Shown one piece after another: positions 34,697-43,507 of a stretch of DNA of 52,660 nt. A program made the position numbers and the translations under genes. Positions within the stretch are counted from its first letter, which is position 1. Every line of letters starts with the position of its first letter. This DNA comes from Magnetococcales bacterium (GTDB taxonomy: Bacteria; Pseudomonadota; Magnetococcia; Magnetococcales; JADGCH01): the NCBI GenBank assembly GCA_015229115.1, contig JADGCH010000011.1:1-52660 (forward strand), given 5' to 3'. Below the pieces are notes generated by a model. That model saw nothing but the letters and a program-made list of their open reading frames with translations. It was not told where the DNA came from and searched no databases.

Positions 34697-35701
34697 CTAT
34701 TGTACACCGACAGACCGTTTTGTCCAGCGATGAATGCGGTTGATGATGCGCTTCTGTTGCCGTTCATCAAGGCTGGCAAACAGGGGTATGGCCAGAGAGC
34801 ACTGGCAAAACTGTTGCAACCCGGGCAGGCGGTGCTGTTCCGGAATGGCGTACCAGACCGGTGAGCCAGCTCCGATACCAGCTCGGAGGAGCCACTGCTG
34901 TAGTGACTGCCGATCCTCTGGACAAGATAGGTTCACAATGAACCTGAACCATGTCTTGGGCCAGGATGCAGGCAGATGGAACCATCCCTTCGGGCGTAGG
35001 GTCTGCAGATAGCATTGTGCCAGTTTATTGCGGCGCTGTGCCAGCATCGGCCACTGCTGTAGGCGGGAGAGTCCGATGGCACAGGAAAGGGTTGCCGGAA
35101 GGGTGTGGCGCAGGCGACGGATCGTTTGCATCAGGGCTGTGTCCCGTCCCAGCAGCACGCAGGCCGAGCCCGCCGCGATAGCCTGGTTGCCATCGCAACC
35201 AACGATCTGAAAATCGGCCAGACCGCAACCCTCTACCGGTATCGGTACGGCGGAACAGATTTCGATGCTAACCGCAACAGACGGCGTTCTGGGCTGGTCT
35301 GCTACCTGTCCGAAACTGTGGCAGCGTAGCCAAGCGCGTGGCGGATGGTCGGGCCATGACGCTGCATCAGCAGGGCTGAGGCCGGTGACCGGGTCAACAT
35401 CAACCAGCCACAGGCGCAGCCAAAGTGCTCGACAGGCTTGGCGCCAGCAGGGTTCCAGCAGACCATCGGCCAGAATCCAGTCACCGGGTTGCCAGTCCAG
35501 CGCTGTTGCCAGGGCTGTGAGCAGATGGTCAGCGCGGGCAAACACCGCCGCCGGACGTTGCCAGATTTGCTCCCATAACGACTCCCATTGTCGTAGCAGT
35601 GCCCCATCCTGCCACGAATCCGCCCCAGGGGCCTCAAGGGCCGACAACACCGCCTCCTGGTCGGCCTGCGTCAGATCAGGTGCCGTCAGAGGGATGTCGA
35701 T
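34697..35701 (-). CDS. DegT/DnrJ/EryC1-fold protein lacking the PLP lysine (probable non-aminotransferase)
   Basis: Up to 334 residues. The N-terminal reading IDIPLTAPDLTQADQEAVLS and the C-terminal SLAIPLFASLDERQQKRIIN match DegT-family sugar aminotransferases. The position of the PLP lysine reads VGCDGNQAIAAG, so lysine is replaced (about Q156 counting from the GTG at 35650), and the PLP-ring aspartate region reads VSIEICSAV, with isoleucine in its place. The frame from family start onward has no ATG, GTG or TTG before GTG 35650. The only well-spaced ribosome site (AGGAGG at 35710-35715) points to an ATC codon at 35701. A TTG at 35647, 5 bases after a second AGGAGG, is the standard alternative. 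A structural or regulatory role is inferred. Confidence 0.65.
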   Translation of the reverse strand: MDIPLTAPDLTQADQEAVLSALEAPGADSWQDGALLRQWESLWEQIWQRPAAVFARADHLLTALATALDWQPGDWILADGLLEPCWRQACRALWLRLWLVDVDPVTGLSPADAASWPDHPPRAWLRCHSFGQVADQPRTPSVAVSIEICSAVPIPVEGCGLADFQIVGCDGNQAIAAGSACVLLGRDTALMQTIRRLRHTLPATLSCAIGLSRLQQWPMLAQRRNKLAQCYLQTLRPKGWFHLPASWPKTWFRFIVNLSCPEDRQSLQQWLLRAGIGAGSPVWYAIPEQHRLPGLQQFCQCSLAIPLFASLDERQQKRIINRIHRWTKRSVGVQ

Positions 35702-35713
35702 GGCAACAGCCTC

Positions 35714-37105
35714 CTACAGTCGTGCCCCCGGTCTTTCAGGACAGATGCTGGCCGCTGAAGCGTTCGCTCTGTTCTGCGACCGTTCACTGACTTCATGCGA
35801 CAGCTTGTAGGCGCAGAAACGCGGACCACACATGGAACAGAATTCGGCCTTTTTATGAGCCTCTTCTGGCAGGGTAGCGTCGTGATAGGCACGAGCCCGT
35901 TCCGGGTCGAGGGCCAACTCGAATTGACGTTTCCAGTCAAAGTTGTAGCGAGCATGGCTCATTTCGTCGTCACGATCACGCGCACCGGGGCGTCCGCGGG
36001 CAATATCAGCAGCATGGGCGGCAATTTTATAGGCAATGATGCCTTGTCGAACATCTTCGGCATCCGGCAGTCCCAGATGTTCTTTCGGGGTGACATAGCA
36101 GAGCATGGAGGCTCCTTTCCAGGCTGCAATGGCTCCGCCGATGGCTGAGGCAATGTGGTCATAACCGGCCGCAATATCGGTCACCAGCGGACCCAGGACG
36201 TAGAACGGCGCTTCATGGCACAACTGGCGCTCGCGCTCCATGTTCATTTCGATCTGATCCATGGGCACATGTCCTGGTCCTTCGATCATCACCTGTACGT
36301 CAGCCTCCCAGGCACGCTGGGTCAGCTCACCGAGCACACGCAGTTCGGCAAACTGGGCAGCATCCGAAGCATCGTGCAGCGATCCGGGACGCATGCCATC
36401 GCCCAGGGACAGGGTGACGTCATGACGCTGGCATATCTCCAGCAACCGGTCGAAGTGGGTATAGAGGGGATTTTCCTGTTCGTGGTGCAGCATCCATTGC
36501 GCCATCAGCGCGCCGCCACGCGAGACAATCTTGGTGATGCGCGTCTGGATCAGCGGCAGGATATCAAGCAGAACACCACAATGAACGGTCATATAATCGA
36601 CCCCTTGCTGGGCTTGTTCCTCAATGACGGTTAGCAGGGTGTCAGCCGTCATGGCGCGAACGTCGGGGTGGCGTTCTACCGCTTCATAAATGGGTACCGT
36701 GCCGATGGGGACGGGGGAATGATCGAGGATGGCGGTACGGATTTGCCGGATGTGGCGTCCTGTCGAGAGATCCATCACCGTGTCAGCCCCATGGCGGATG
36801 GAAAGCCGCAATTTGTCCAGCTCCTCATCCAGACCGGAGGATAGTTGCGAATTGCCAATGTTGGCGTTGATCTTACAACGACTGGCGATGCCGATCGCCA
36901 AAGGCTGCAGGGTCAGGTGGTGGATGTTGGCGGGAATAACCATCCGTCCTCGTGCTACTTCAGCGCGCACCAGTTCAGCATCCAGGGACTCTTCCCGGGC
37001 TACGTGGACCATTTCCTCGGTGATGAGCCCTTTTCTGGCGTAGTGCATCTGGGTTACAACACCGGTGCGATTTTTAACCCAGTCGGAACGAAATGGTGCA
37101 TTCAT
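35714..37105 (-). CDS. thiC: Phosphomethylpyrimidine synthase ThiC
   Basis: A 463-residue radical-SAM enzyme that rearranges aminoimidazole ribotide to HMP-P for thiamine. The cluster motif is CSMCGPRFC (C423, C426, C431), near the C-terminus as is usual for ThiC. Other patterns are [39 protein letters not shown] and [14 protein letters not shown]. It is the short form without the extended N-terminal domain. The gene is divergent from ygfZ across 106 bases and no thiamine-pyrophosphate riboswitch is recognisable there. It heads the 21-gene minus-strand run. Confidence 0.97.
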   Translation of the reverse strand: MNAPFRSDWVKNRTGVVTQMHYARKGLITEEMVHVAREESLDAELVRAEVARGRMVIPANIHHLTLQPLAIGIASRCKINANIGNSQLSSGLDEELDKLRLSIRHGADTVMDLSTGRHIRQIRTAILDHSPVPIGTVPIYEAVERHPDVRAMTADTLLTVIEEQAQQGVDYMTVHCGVLLDILPLIQTRITKIVSRGGALMAQWMLHHEQENPLYTHFDRLLEICQRHDVTLSLGDGMRPGSLHDASDAAQFAELRVLGELTQRAWEADVQVMIEGPGHVPMDQIEMNMERERQLCHEAPFYVLGPLVTDIAAGYDHIASAIGGAIAAWKGASMLCYVTPKEHLGLPDAEDVRQGIIAYKIAAHAADIARGRPGARDRDDEMSHARYNFDWKRQFELALDPERARAYHDATLPEEAHKKAEFCSMCGPRFCAYKLSHEVSERSQNRANASAASICPERPGARL

Positions 37106-37211
37106 GACGGTCTTGCTCCTGTTTTTTCTGCCGTTTCTATCCTGTCCATGCTATATTGTGCTTGCGAGTTGGCGCGATTGACAAGGTTTTTTATGACAGG
37201 AGCGTGCAGAG

Positions 37212-38318
37212 ATGAGCCTGCTTGAGTCACATTTAAGGGTACCAGCCGGAACACCGGTCTACTGGATGGAGGATCGTGGCCAGCCGACACCGGCCCGTTT
37301 TACCGTGGAGGAACAGGAATATCAGTCGTTGCAACAACAGGCTGCCGTGATCGATCTGACCCATGGTGGCGTAATCGCACTGGCTGGACCCGACCGGGTC
37401 TCCTTTCTCAGTGGCCTGATCACCAACCAGATCAGGCGTGCCGATGAGGAGCACGTCATTCATGCAGCGCTGCTGACGCCCCAGGGACGCTATCTGTGGG
37501 ATTTCACCATCGTGCAGCAACAGCAACAGCTACTCTTGCTGACAGAGCCAGACCGTGTTGACGGTTTGTATCAGCAGTTACAACGCTATGTCTTGCGTTC
37601 CAAGGTAAAACTGACCAATATGTCCCACCAGATGGGACTGTTGGCGTTGGTGGGTCCACAGGCAGTAGCGGCCCTGACAGAATTGTTTCCGTTGCTCGCT
37701 GGTCACGGGCTTGGGGATGAATCCGGGCTGGGACGGATGTGGGCTGTGGCGGAGGAGGTGTTGTTATGGCGTGATCCAAGACACGCCGGTTTTGGCTGGC
37801 GCCTGCTGGCTCCCGCGCAACAGTTGCCCCGGCTGTGGCAGGGACTGCTGGATGCTGGAGCGGTAAAAGCTGGCTTGCTCGCCTGGGAGCACCATCGCAT
37901 CACCCAGGCGTTACCGAGGGGAGGGAGCGAACTGATACCGGGCCTGTCCTTGCCGCTGGAGTCAGGGATGCTGGAAATGCAGGGGGTCGATTTCACCAAG
38001 GGGTGCTATGTCGGTCAGGAAACCACCAGTCGCAGCCATTACCGGGCTACCCTGAAGAAAAGACTTTATCGCATCGAACTGGCCTGTGATGCCCATGGAA
38101 AAGATGTCCCTGAAGCTGGGACGGCGGTGACCATGGCCAATGGTCATGAAGTGGGAATCATCACCAGTGTTTCCCGTTTGAGCTGCCCAGGACCTGGGGC
38201 CACAACGGCTGGTCTGGCTATCCTGCGTAGCCAGGATGTTCAGGAATCAGGAGGGGCGTTGCTGGCTGCCTCTGTTGCACTGACAGCGCATAAGCCGGCT
38301 TGGGCCAGCTGGTCCTGA
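37212..38318 (+). CDS. ygfZ: YgfZ/GcvT-family folate-binding protein
   Basis: A 368-residue protein with the GcvT-like fold. The YgfZ hallmark KGCYVGQE is at residues 263-270, with the reactive cysteine C265, and FLSGLITNQI is near residue 68. YgfZ supports synthesis or repair of certain Fe-S clusters with tetrahydrofolate. It is divergent from thiC. Cysteine-containing Fe-S enzymes such as ThiC and RlmD are in this window, which is consistent but not specific. Confidence 0.93.
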   Translation: MSLLESHLRVPAGTPVYWMEDRGQPTPARFTVEEQEYQSLQQQAAVIDLTHGGVIALAGPDRVSFLSGLITNQIRRADEEHVIHAALLTPQGRYLWDFTIVQQQQQLLLLTEPDRVDGLYQQLQRYVLRSKVKLTNMSHQMGLLALVGPQAVAALTELFPLLAGHGLGDESGLGRMWAVAEEVLLWRDPRHAGFGWRLLAPAQQLPRLWQGLLDAGAVKAGLLAWEHHRITQALPRGGSELIPGLSLPLESGMLEMQGVDFTKGCYVGQETTSRSHYRATLKKRLYRIELACDAHGKDVPEAGTAVTMANGHEVGIITSVSRLSCPGPGATTAGLAILRSQDVQESGGALLAASVALTAHKPAWASWS

Positions 38319-38343
38319 CTCGGGGTTTTTGGTTTTCCGGTTA

Positions 38344-38442
38344 CCCCCTCACCCCCCAACCCCTCTCCCACAGGTGGAGAGGGGGGCATGAGGCGACCCG
38401 TCTTACCCTCTCCCCTTGTGGGAGAGGGCAGGGTGAGGGGTG
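38344..38442. repeat. REP-like interrupted palindrome
   Basis: Two arms read CCCCTCACCCC...CCCTCTCCCACA and, 30 to 40 bases later, TGTGGGAGAGGG...GGTGAGGGG, so the whole element can fold as a large imperfect hairpin. Each arm also has its own smaller stem (CCCTCTCCCACAGGTGGAGAG and TACCCTCTCCCC with GGGAGAGGG). The GAGGGG/CCCCTC words are typical of REP/BIME-type elements dispersed in proteobacterial intergenic regions. It lies between ygfZ and the FMN oxidoreductase, where it could also act as a transcription stop. Only one copy is in this window, so dispersal is not shown here. Confidence 0.75.
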
Positions 38443-38483
38443 TTTGTTAAAGAACTTCTTGTTATGAAACGGAACACACAGTC

Positions 38484-39626
38484 ATGAAATCATCGGCCGC
38501 CCCACTGGTCACCCCCTTGCCGCCCTTGCAGGTTGGTGATTATACCCTGCAGGTTCCGATCATTCAGGGTGGTATGGGCATCCGCGTCTCGGCACACCGT
38601 TTGGCGGCAGCGGTGGCCAATGCTGGTGGGGCCGGTATCATCGCGACCGTCGCCCTGTCCCTGGCCTCGAAGTATTACCACAAGGGCAAGGATTATTTCC
38701 GCGCCAATATTCAGGCTCTGGTTGATGAACTCAACTGGGCCCGTGACAACAGCCCTTCCGGCATCATCGGCACCAACTGCATGGTCGCCATCCGCGATTT
38801 TGAGGCTATGGTGCGGACATCGGTAGAGAACGGCGCACAGATGATCATCTCCGGGGCCGGTCTGCCATTGCGTTTGCCAGAATTTTCAGCCGCCAATCCG
38901 CGCACAGCCCTGTTGCCGATCGTTTCCTCGTTGCGGGCCGCCACCATTATCGCCAAGCGATGGTATCAGCAGTACAAGCGTCTGCCGGATGCCATCGTCT
39001 TTGAGGATCCCAATACCGCTGGTGGTCATCTCGGTGCGACGCGGCAGCAGCTGTTTGGGGCGGAATATGCCATGCAGCAGGTGGTGCCGCAATTGGCGGA
39101 ATGGGCCCATAAGTCCTATAACGATGAAATTCCCATCATTGCTGCTGGTGGTATCTGGGATCGGCACGATATCGATCACGTCTTTGCCATGGGTGCACGC
39201 GGGGTGCAAATGGCCAGCCGTTTCATCTGCACCTACGAGTGCGATGCTGACGAGCAGTTCAAGCAGGCCTTCATCAATGCGGCCGAAGGGGATGTGGTGA
39301 TTATCGACTCGCCCGCTGGCTTGCCAGGACGGGCCCTCAACTCAGAGTTCACCCGCAAGTTGTTTCGGGGGCAGGAAGTGGCCAGCAAGTGCTTTGCTAC
39401 CTGTCTGAGCCAGTGCCGTTGTCGTGACGCGGAGGAGACGTTCTGTATTGCTGAGGCGCTCCATCGGGCTCAGCAGGGCGACTTAAGCCGCGGGCTGATT
39501 TTTACCGGCACCAACGCCATCCGCCACAAGGAGATGGTTCACGTCCACGAAATTTTTACCGAGATCAACGGTACCGAGATCAACGGTACCGGGATCAGTG
39601 GTCAGAACGAGACACCCCGTCACTGA
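38484..39626 (+). CDS. Nitronate monooxygenase-like FMN oxidoreductase
   Basis: A 380-residue TIM-barrel FMN protein of the 2-nitropropane dioxygenase / enoyl-reductase FabK-like superfamily. Motifs: VPIIQGGMGIRVSAHRLAAAV, NCMVAIRDF, ISGAGLPLRLPE, VFEDPNTAGGHLGA and AAGGIWDRHDIDHVFAMGA with RGVQMASRF. The C-terminal region adds five cysteines in SKCFATCLSQCRCRDAEETF plus the next residue, unusual for simple nitronate monooxygenases and shared with a family of NAD(P)H-dependent flavin oxidoreductases. The tail carries a 15-base repeat. The exact substrate cannot be told. The 3' end overlaps the small convergent gene by 32 bases. Confidence 0.85.
   Translation: MKSSAAPLVTPLPPLQVGDYTLQVPIIQGGMGIRVSAHRLAAAVANAGGAGIIATVALSLASKYYHKGKDYFRANIQALVDELNWARDNSPSGIIGTNCMVAIRDFEAMVRTSVENGAQMIISGAGLPLRLPEFSAANPRTALLPIVSSLRAATIIAKRWYQQYKRLPDAIVFEDPNTAGGHLGATRQQLFGAEYAMQQVVPQLAEWAHKSYNDEIPIIAAGGIWDRHDIDHVFAMGARGVQMASRFICTYECDADEQFKQAFINAAEGDVVIIDSPAGLPGRALNSEFTRKLFRGQEVASKCFATCLSQCRCRDAEETFCIAEALHRAQQGDLSRGLIFTGTNAIRHKEMVHVHEIFTEINGTEINGTGISGQNETPRH
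39558..39602. repeat. Three 15-base tandem units inside the FMN oxidoreductase 3' end
   Basis: Two identical units ACCGAGATCAACGGT are followed by a third with changes (ACCGGGATCAGTGGT). They encode the C-terminal peptide repeat EINGT, EINGT, GISG. The array keeps the reading frame, so copy-number change would alter only the tail length. Confidence 0.85.
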
Positions 39627-39819
39627 GCTGCTGTGCCAGGGCCAGTTGAAACAGCTTTTGAAAATCACTGTGGTCCTGATCGGTGCGGCGTCGTCCTGAG
39701 CGCAGCGACGAGCGGCTGGTGCCTCGGTTGGCTAACTCGGCAGCCGGATCGGGAGCTTCTGCCTTTCTGGCGTAGTTGTCCAGATAAAGTGAGAGATTGC
39801 CGTAACTCGCAATGTTCAT
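39595..39819 (-). CDS. Small uncharacterised protein
   Basis: A 74-residue protein starting MNIASYGNLSLYLDNY at ATG 39819, with a strong AGGAGG about 6 bases upstream. An earlier in-frame ATG (39858) has no such site. The middle has basic and serine runs (RSSLRSGRRR), and the C-terminal half (FQKLFQLALAQQL) is helical with regular leucines. I do not recognise it. It is divergent from fliK, with flagellar genes beyond, so a flagellar link is possible but unproven. Its last 32 bases overlap the convergent FMN oxidoreductase. Confidence 0.55.
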   Translation of the reverse strand: MNIASYGNLSLYLDNYARKAEAPDPAAELANRGTSRSSLRSGRRRTDQDHSDFQKLFQLALAQQLSDGVSRSDH

Positions 39820-39938
39820 CTGTCCCTCCTGCTCCAGGTTGTCTTTTCCCATTTCCATTCAGATCTATCCCTCCTATCGGCTCGATCCATGTGGCAGATA
39901 AGGCTTTTATGGCAGATCAGTGGTATTTTTTACCAGGG

Positions 39939-39956
39939 CAGGAATTGCCGTTGCAT
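39939..39956 (+). promoter_or_regulatory. Weak sigma-54-like GG-N10-GC site upstream of fliK
   Basis: The sequence GGAATTGCCGTTGCAT has GG at the -24 position and a TTGC box at the correct 10-base spacing. The -24 element otherwise fits poorly. A similar arrangement (GGAACCGATCTTGCAT) is at 48265-48280 upstream of fliL, also about 125 bases from the start. This is a weak candidate. Confidence 0.3.
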
Positions 39957-40000
39957 GGCCTTATGGATAAAAAACACTTTATTTTCAATATTATAAACCA

Positions 40001-40015
40001 TGGCATGACTGTTGA
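40001..40015 (+). promoter_or_regulatory. Possible sigma-54-like promoter for fliK
   Basis: TGGCATGACTGTTGA matches the -24/-12 pattern TGGCAC-N5-TTGC except for two positions, with correct spacing. It lies about 64 bases before the fliK start. A nearly identical element (TGGCATGGTGCTTGT) is about 62 bases before flgD. Flagellar middle and late genes in related bacteria are commonly driven by sigma-54. Confidence 0.4.
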
Positions 40016-40078
40016 AAAATGATCGTTCAATAACACAAAACCTCACCAGACCATCAGGAGCCGAGGGAGCACGATGAA

Positions 40079-41473
40079 ATGAATCAGCCACTTGCCATGT
40101 TGCTGTTCAATACCAGTAAGGCAACACGTTCCCTGACTACCAGGAATGCAGCCTCCAGCAGCAACGCTCAATCCATCAAAACCGATGAGTTCAGCAACCA
40201 TTTTAGTCAAGCGCTCAAGTCGTCGTCTCAGACGCTGCGGCAACGAACGGCTGGCTCTGCTAATGAGGTCAGGAAGGATGACCCGGAGACACCGAGCGCG
40301 CGATCAGCCGACCAACGGGATGAAAAGAGCGAGATCAAGCAATCCGAGGATCTAGCCGCTGAAAACAGGGCTGCCGTTGTCATGGCTGACGATGTCATGA
40401 AGGAGTCAGTCGAGACCAACGACGACCATGAGGATTCTGTCATCGCCGCGGATAATCCGTCGAGCAATCCTTTGAGCAATCCCTTGGTCAATCCCATGGC
40501 ACCGACTGCTGCTGCCCAGCCACGTAACCCAGGCGGAACGGTGGGTGAGCTGATGCGTCTGGCCCGTCAAGGATCTGGTGCCAGGGGATTGCTGTCAGTG
40601 TCAGCTCCATTGGGCGGTCAGGCTGCTCAGGACATGGCCAGGGAGGTCGCCGATGAAACACGGGCCGCTGCCGTTCAGACACCCTGGTGGAGTCTTGGGC
40701 GCGATCTGTCGGTTTTCGGAGGGGTGATGCAGGAGAACCTCCAGGCTGCCATGACCATGCCGGTCGCGGCAGCATCGGTGGCATCGGTTACGCCGGTCAA
40801 CCATGAGATGCTGGAGGCGACCATCATGGCTGATGTCGTATCGGGCAAGTCAACCCATGGGCAGGGGCACCAAGCGGCTTCGTTGCTCAACATCGAGTCG
40901 ATTGATCTACCTTCCGGCCATGACAGTACCACGCTGACGGATATCAATCTGTCTGGCAAGTCAGGTAAATCTGGTCATGATACCCCTGTAGTGCAAAAAA
41001 GTGTTAGCCCCTATACCCCACAGTTCGGTGATGAACTAGTCGACCAGGTCGGCCGCATGCGGGTCATCTCCCGTCCCGGCATGCCGGAGCAGGTTACCAT
41101 GCGACTGGATCCGGAAGAGCTTGGATCCTTACAGGTTCGGGTTCAGGTCGATCAGGACCGACAGGTTCAGGTCTCCATCATTGCTGAGTCGGAGGCCACT
41201 CGCGATATTATCAACCGGCAGATGCCACAGTTGAAAGAGGCACTGGCACGCAGTAACCTGCTATTTGGTGAGGTGATGGTACAGGTTGATCATGGTGATG
41301 GGCAGGCCAGTCATTACAATAGTAACAGCGCCGGCCACTCTGACGACAGCCGCTGGGGACAGCCTGTCGTAGTCGCGCCCGAATCGCTATCCCGACAGGA
41401 TGGGATTACAGAGCCCTCTTTAGTTCGACCTACCAGGGTCGGATCGGGAGAGGGGCTCAGTATATTGGTCTGA
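40079..41473 (+). CDS. fliK: Flagellar hook-length control protein FliK
   Basis: A 464-residue secreted molecular ruler. The N-terminal 330 residues are low-complexity and serine/alanine-rich. The conserved C-terminal Flg_hook domain follows, with MRLDPEELGSLQVRVQVD, INRQMPQLKEALARSNL and VMVQVDHGD. FliK measures hook length and switches export specificity. The ATG at 40079 overlaps a tiny ATGAAATGA frame just before it; GAGGGAG lies about 9 bases upstream. fliK is followed by an unrelated block before flgD, whereas the two are normally adjacent. Confidence 0.92.
   Translation: MNQPLAMLLFNTSKATRSLTTRNAASSSNAQSIKTDEFSNHFSQALKSSSQTLRQRTAGSANEVRKDDPETPSARSADQRDEKSEIKQSEDLAAENRAAVVMADDVMKESVETNDDHEDSVIAADNPSSNPLSNPLVNPMAPTAAAQPRNPGGTVGELMRLARQGSGARGLLSVSAPLGGQAAQDMAREVADETRAAAVQTPWWSLGRDLSVFGGVMQENLQAAMTMPVAAASVASVTPVNHEMLEATIMADVVSGKSTHGQGHQAASLLNIESIDLPSGHDSTTLTDINLSGKSGKSGHDTPVVQKSVSPYTPQFGDELVDQVGRMRVISRPGMPEQVTMRLDPEELGSLQVRVQVDQDRQVQVSIIAESEATRDIINRQMPQLKEALARSNLLFGEVMVQVDHGDGQASHYNSNSAGHSDDSRWGQPVVVAPESLSRQDGITEPSLVRPTRVGSGEGLSILV
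40454..40495. repeat. 12-base tandem repeat in fliK
   Basis: The bases from 40454 repeat a 12-base unit about 3.5 times (AATCCGTCGAGC, AATCCTTTGAGC, AATCCCTTGGTC, AATCCC). They encode the protein repeat NPSS, NPLS, NPLV, NPM in the low-complexity part of FliK, where length variation is expected to be tolerated. Confidence 0.75.
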
Positions 41474-41513
41474 TCCCTTTATCGTTTTGTTTCCTGGCTG
41501 TCTGCAAACTGGA

Positions 41514-41556
41514 TGGATTGTATCAACTTGTTGTTTGGTGCAATCCATTTTTTTTT
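41514..41556 (+). terminator. Likely Rho-independent terminator after fliK
   Basis: TGGATTG (41514-41520) pairs with CAATCCA (41541-41547), with a 20-base loop, and is followed at once by a run of T. The position about 40 bases past the fliK stop fits a transcript end. The stem is only 7 bp and A/T-containing, so strength is uncertain. Confidence 0.5.
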
Positions 41557-41582
41557 GTGCCCCTGCTGGGTCGAACCAAAGG

Positions 41583-41612
41583 TTGACAGGGACAATAGCC
41601 ATCACTCATATT
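41583..41612 (+). promoter_or_regulatory. Possible sigma-70 promoter for the histidine kinase
   Basis: TTGACA at 41583-41588 is a perfect -35 box, and CATATT at 41607-41612 is a fair -10 (4 of 6) with an 18-base spacer. The ATG at 41636 lies 23 bases downstream. A transcript would start about 20 bases before that ATG, leaving little room for a leader. Confidence 0.35.
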
Positions 41613-41635
41613 GAGTGCCTTGCACAAAATCATAG

Positions 41636-43336
<1,701 letters not shown>

Positions 43337-43339
43337 TCC

Positions 43340-43507
43340 GCTGGCTGAGACCGCAGGCTTCGATCCAGCCTGTCCTGAAGTAGGACCAGAAGCCCTGTCC
43401 ACCCTGTTGATCAAGGCTATTGAGTTGCTGTCTGGCTACGACTCGGACTCGGACCAAGTTGTAGCAGATACCGCAGCATTGGTGACAGGCGGTGCACGCC
43501 TGGAAAG
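43340..43507 (+). pseudogene. Possible C-terminal remnant of a hybrid histidine kinase, out of frame
   Basis: The interval between the kinase stop and rlmD is open in the +1 frame relative to the kinase. It reads ...FDPACPEVGPEALSTLLIKA then IELLSGYDSDSDQVVADTAA and LVTGG. The spacing of leucines and the LLSGYDSDS motif resemble the end of hybrid kinases, beyond the receiver domain, where a segment of the form L-x2-L-x2-LL-x3-D-x2-A is common. It has no ribosome site of its own. The minus strand also has an open frame with CTACH, but it reads as a shadow. Confidence 0.4.

Noticed and set aside
37106-37211. Possible thiamine-pyrophosphate riboswitch before thiC
   Set aside because: The 106-base divergent gap has no recognisable conserved CUGAGA-type core or paired helices.
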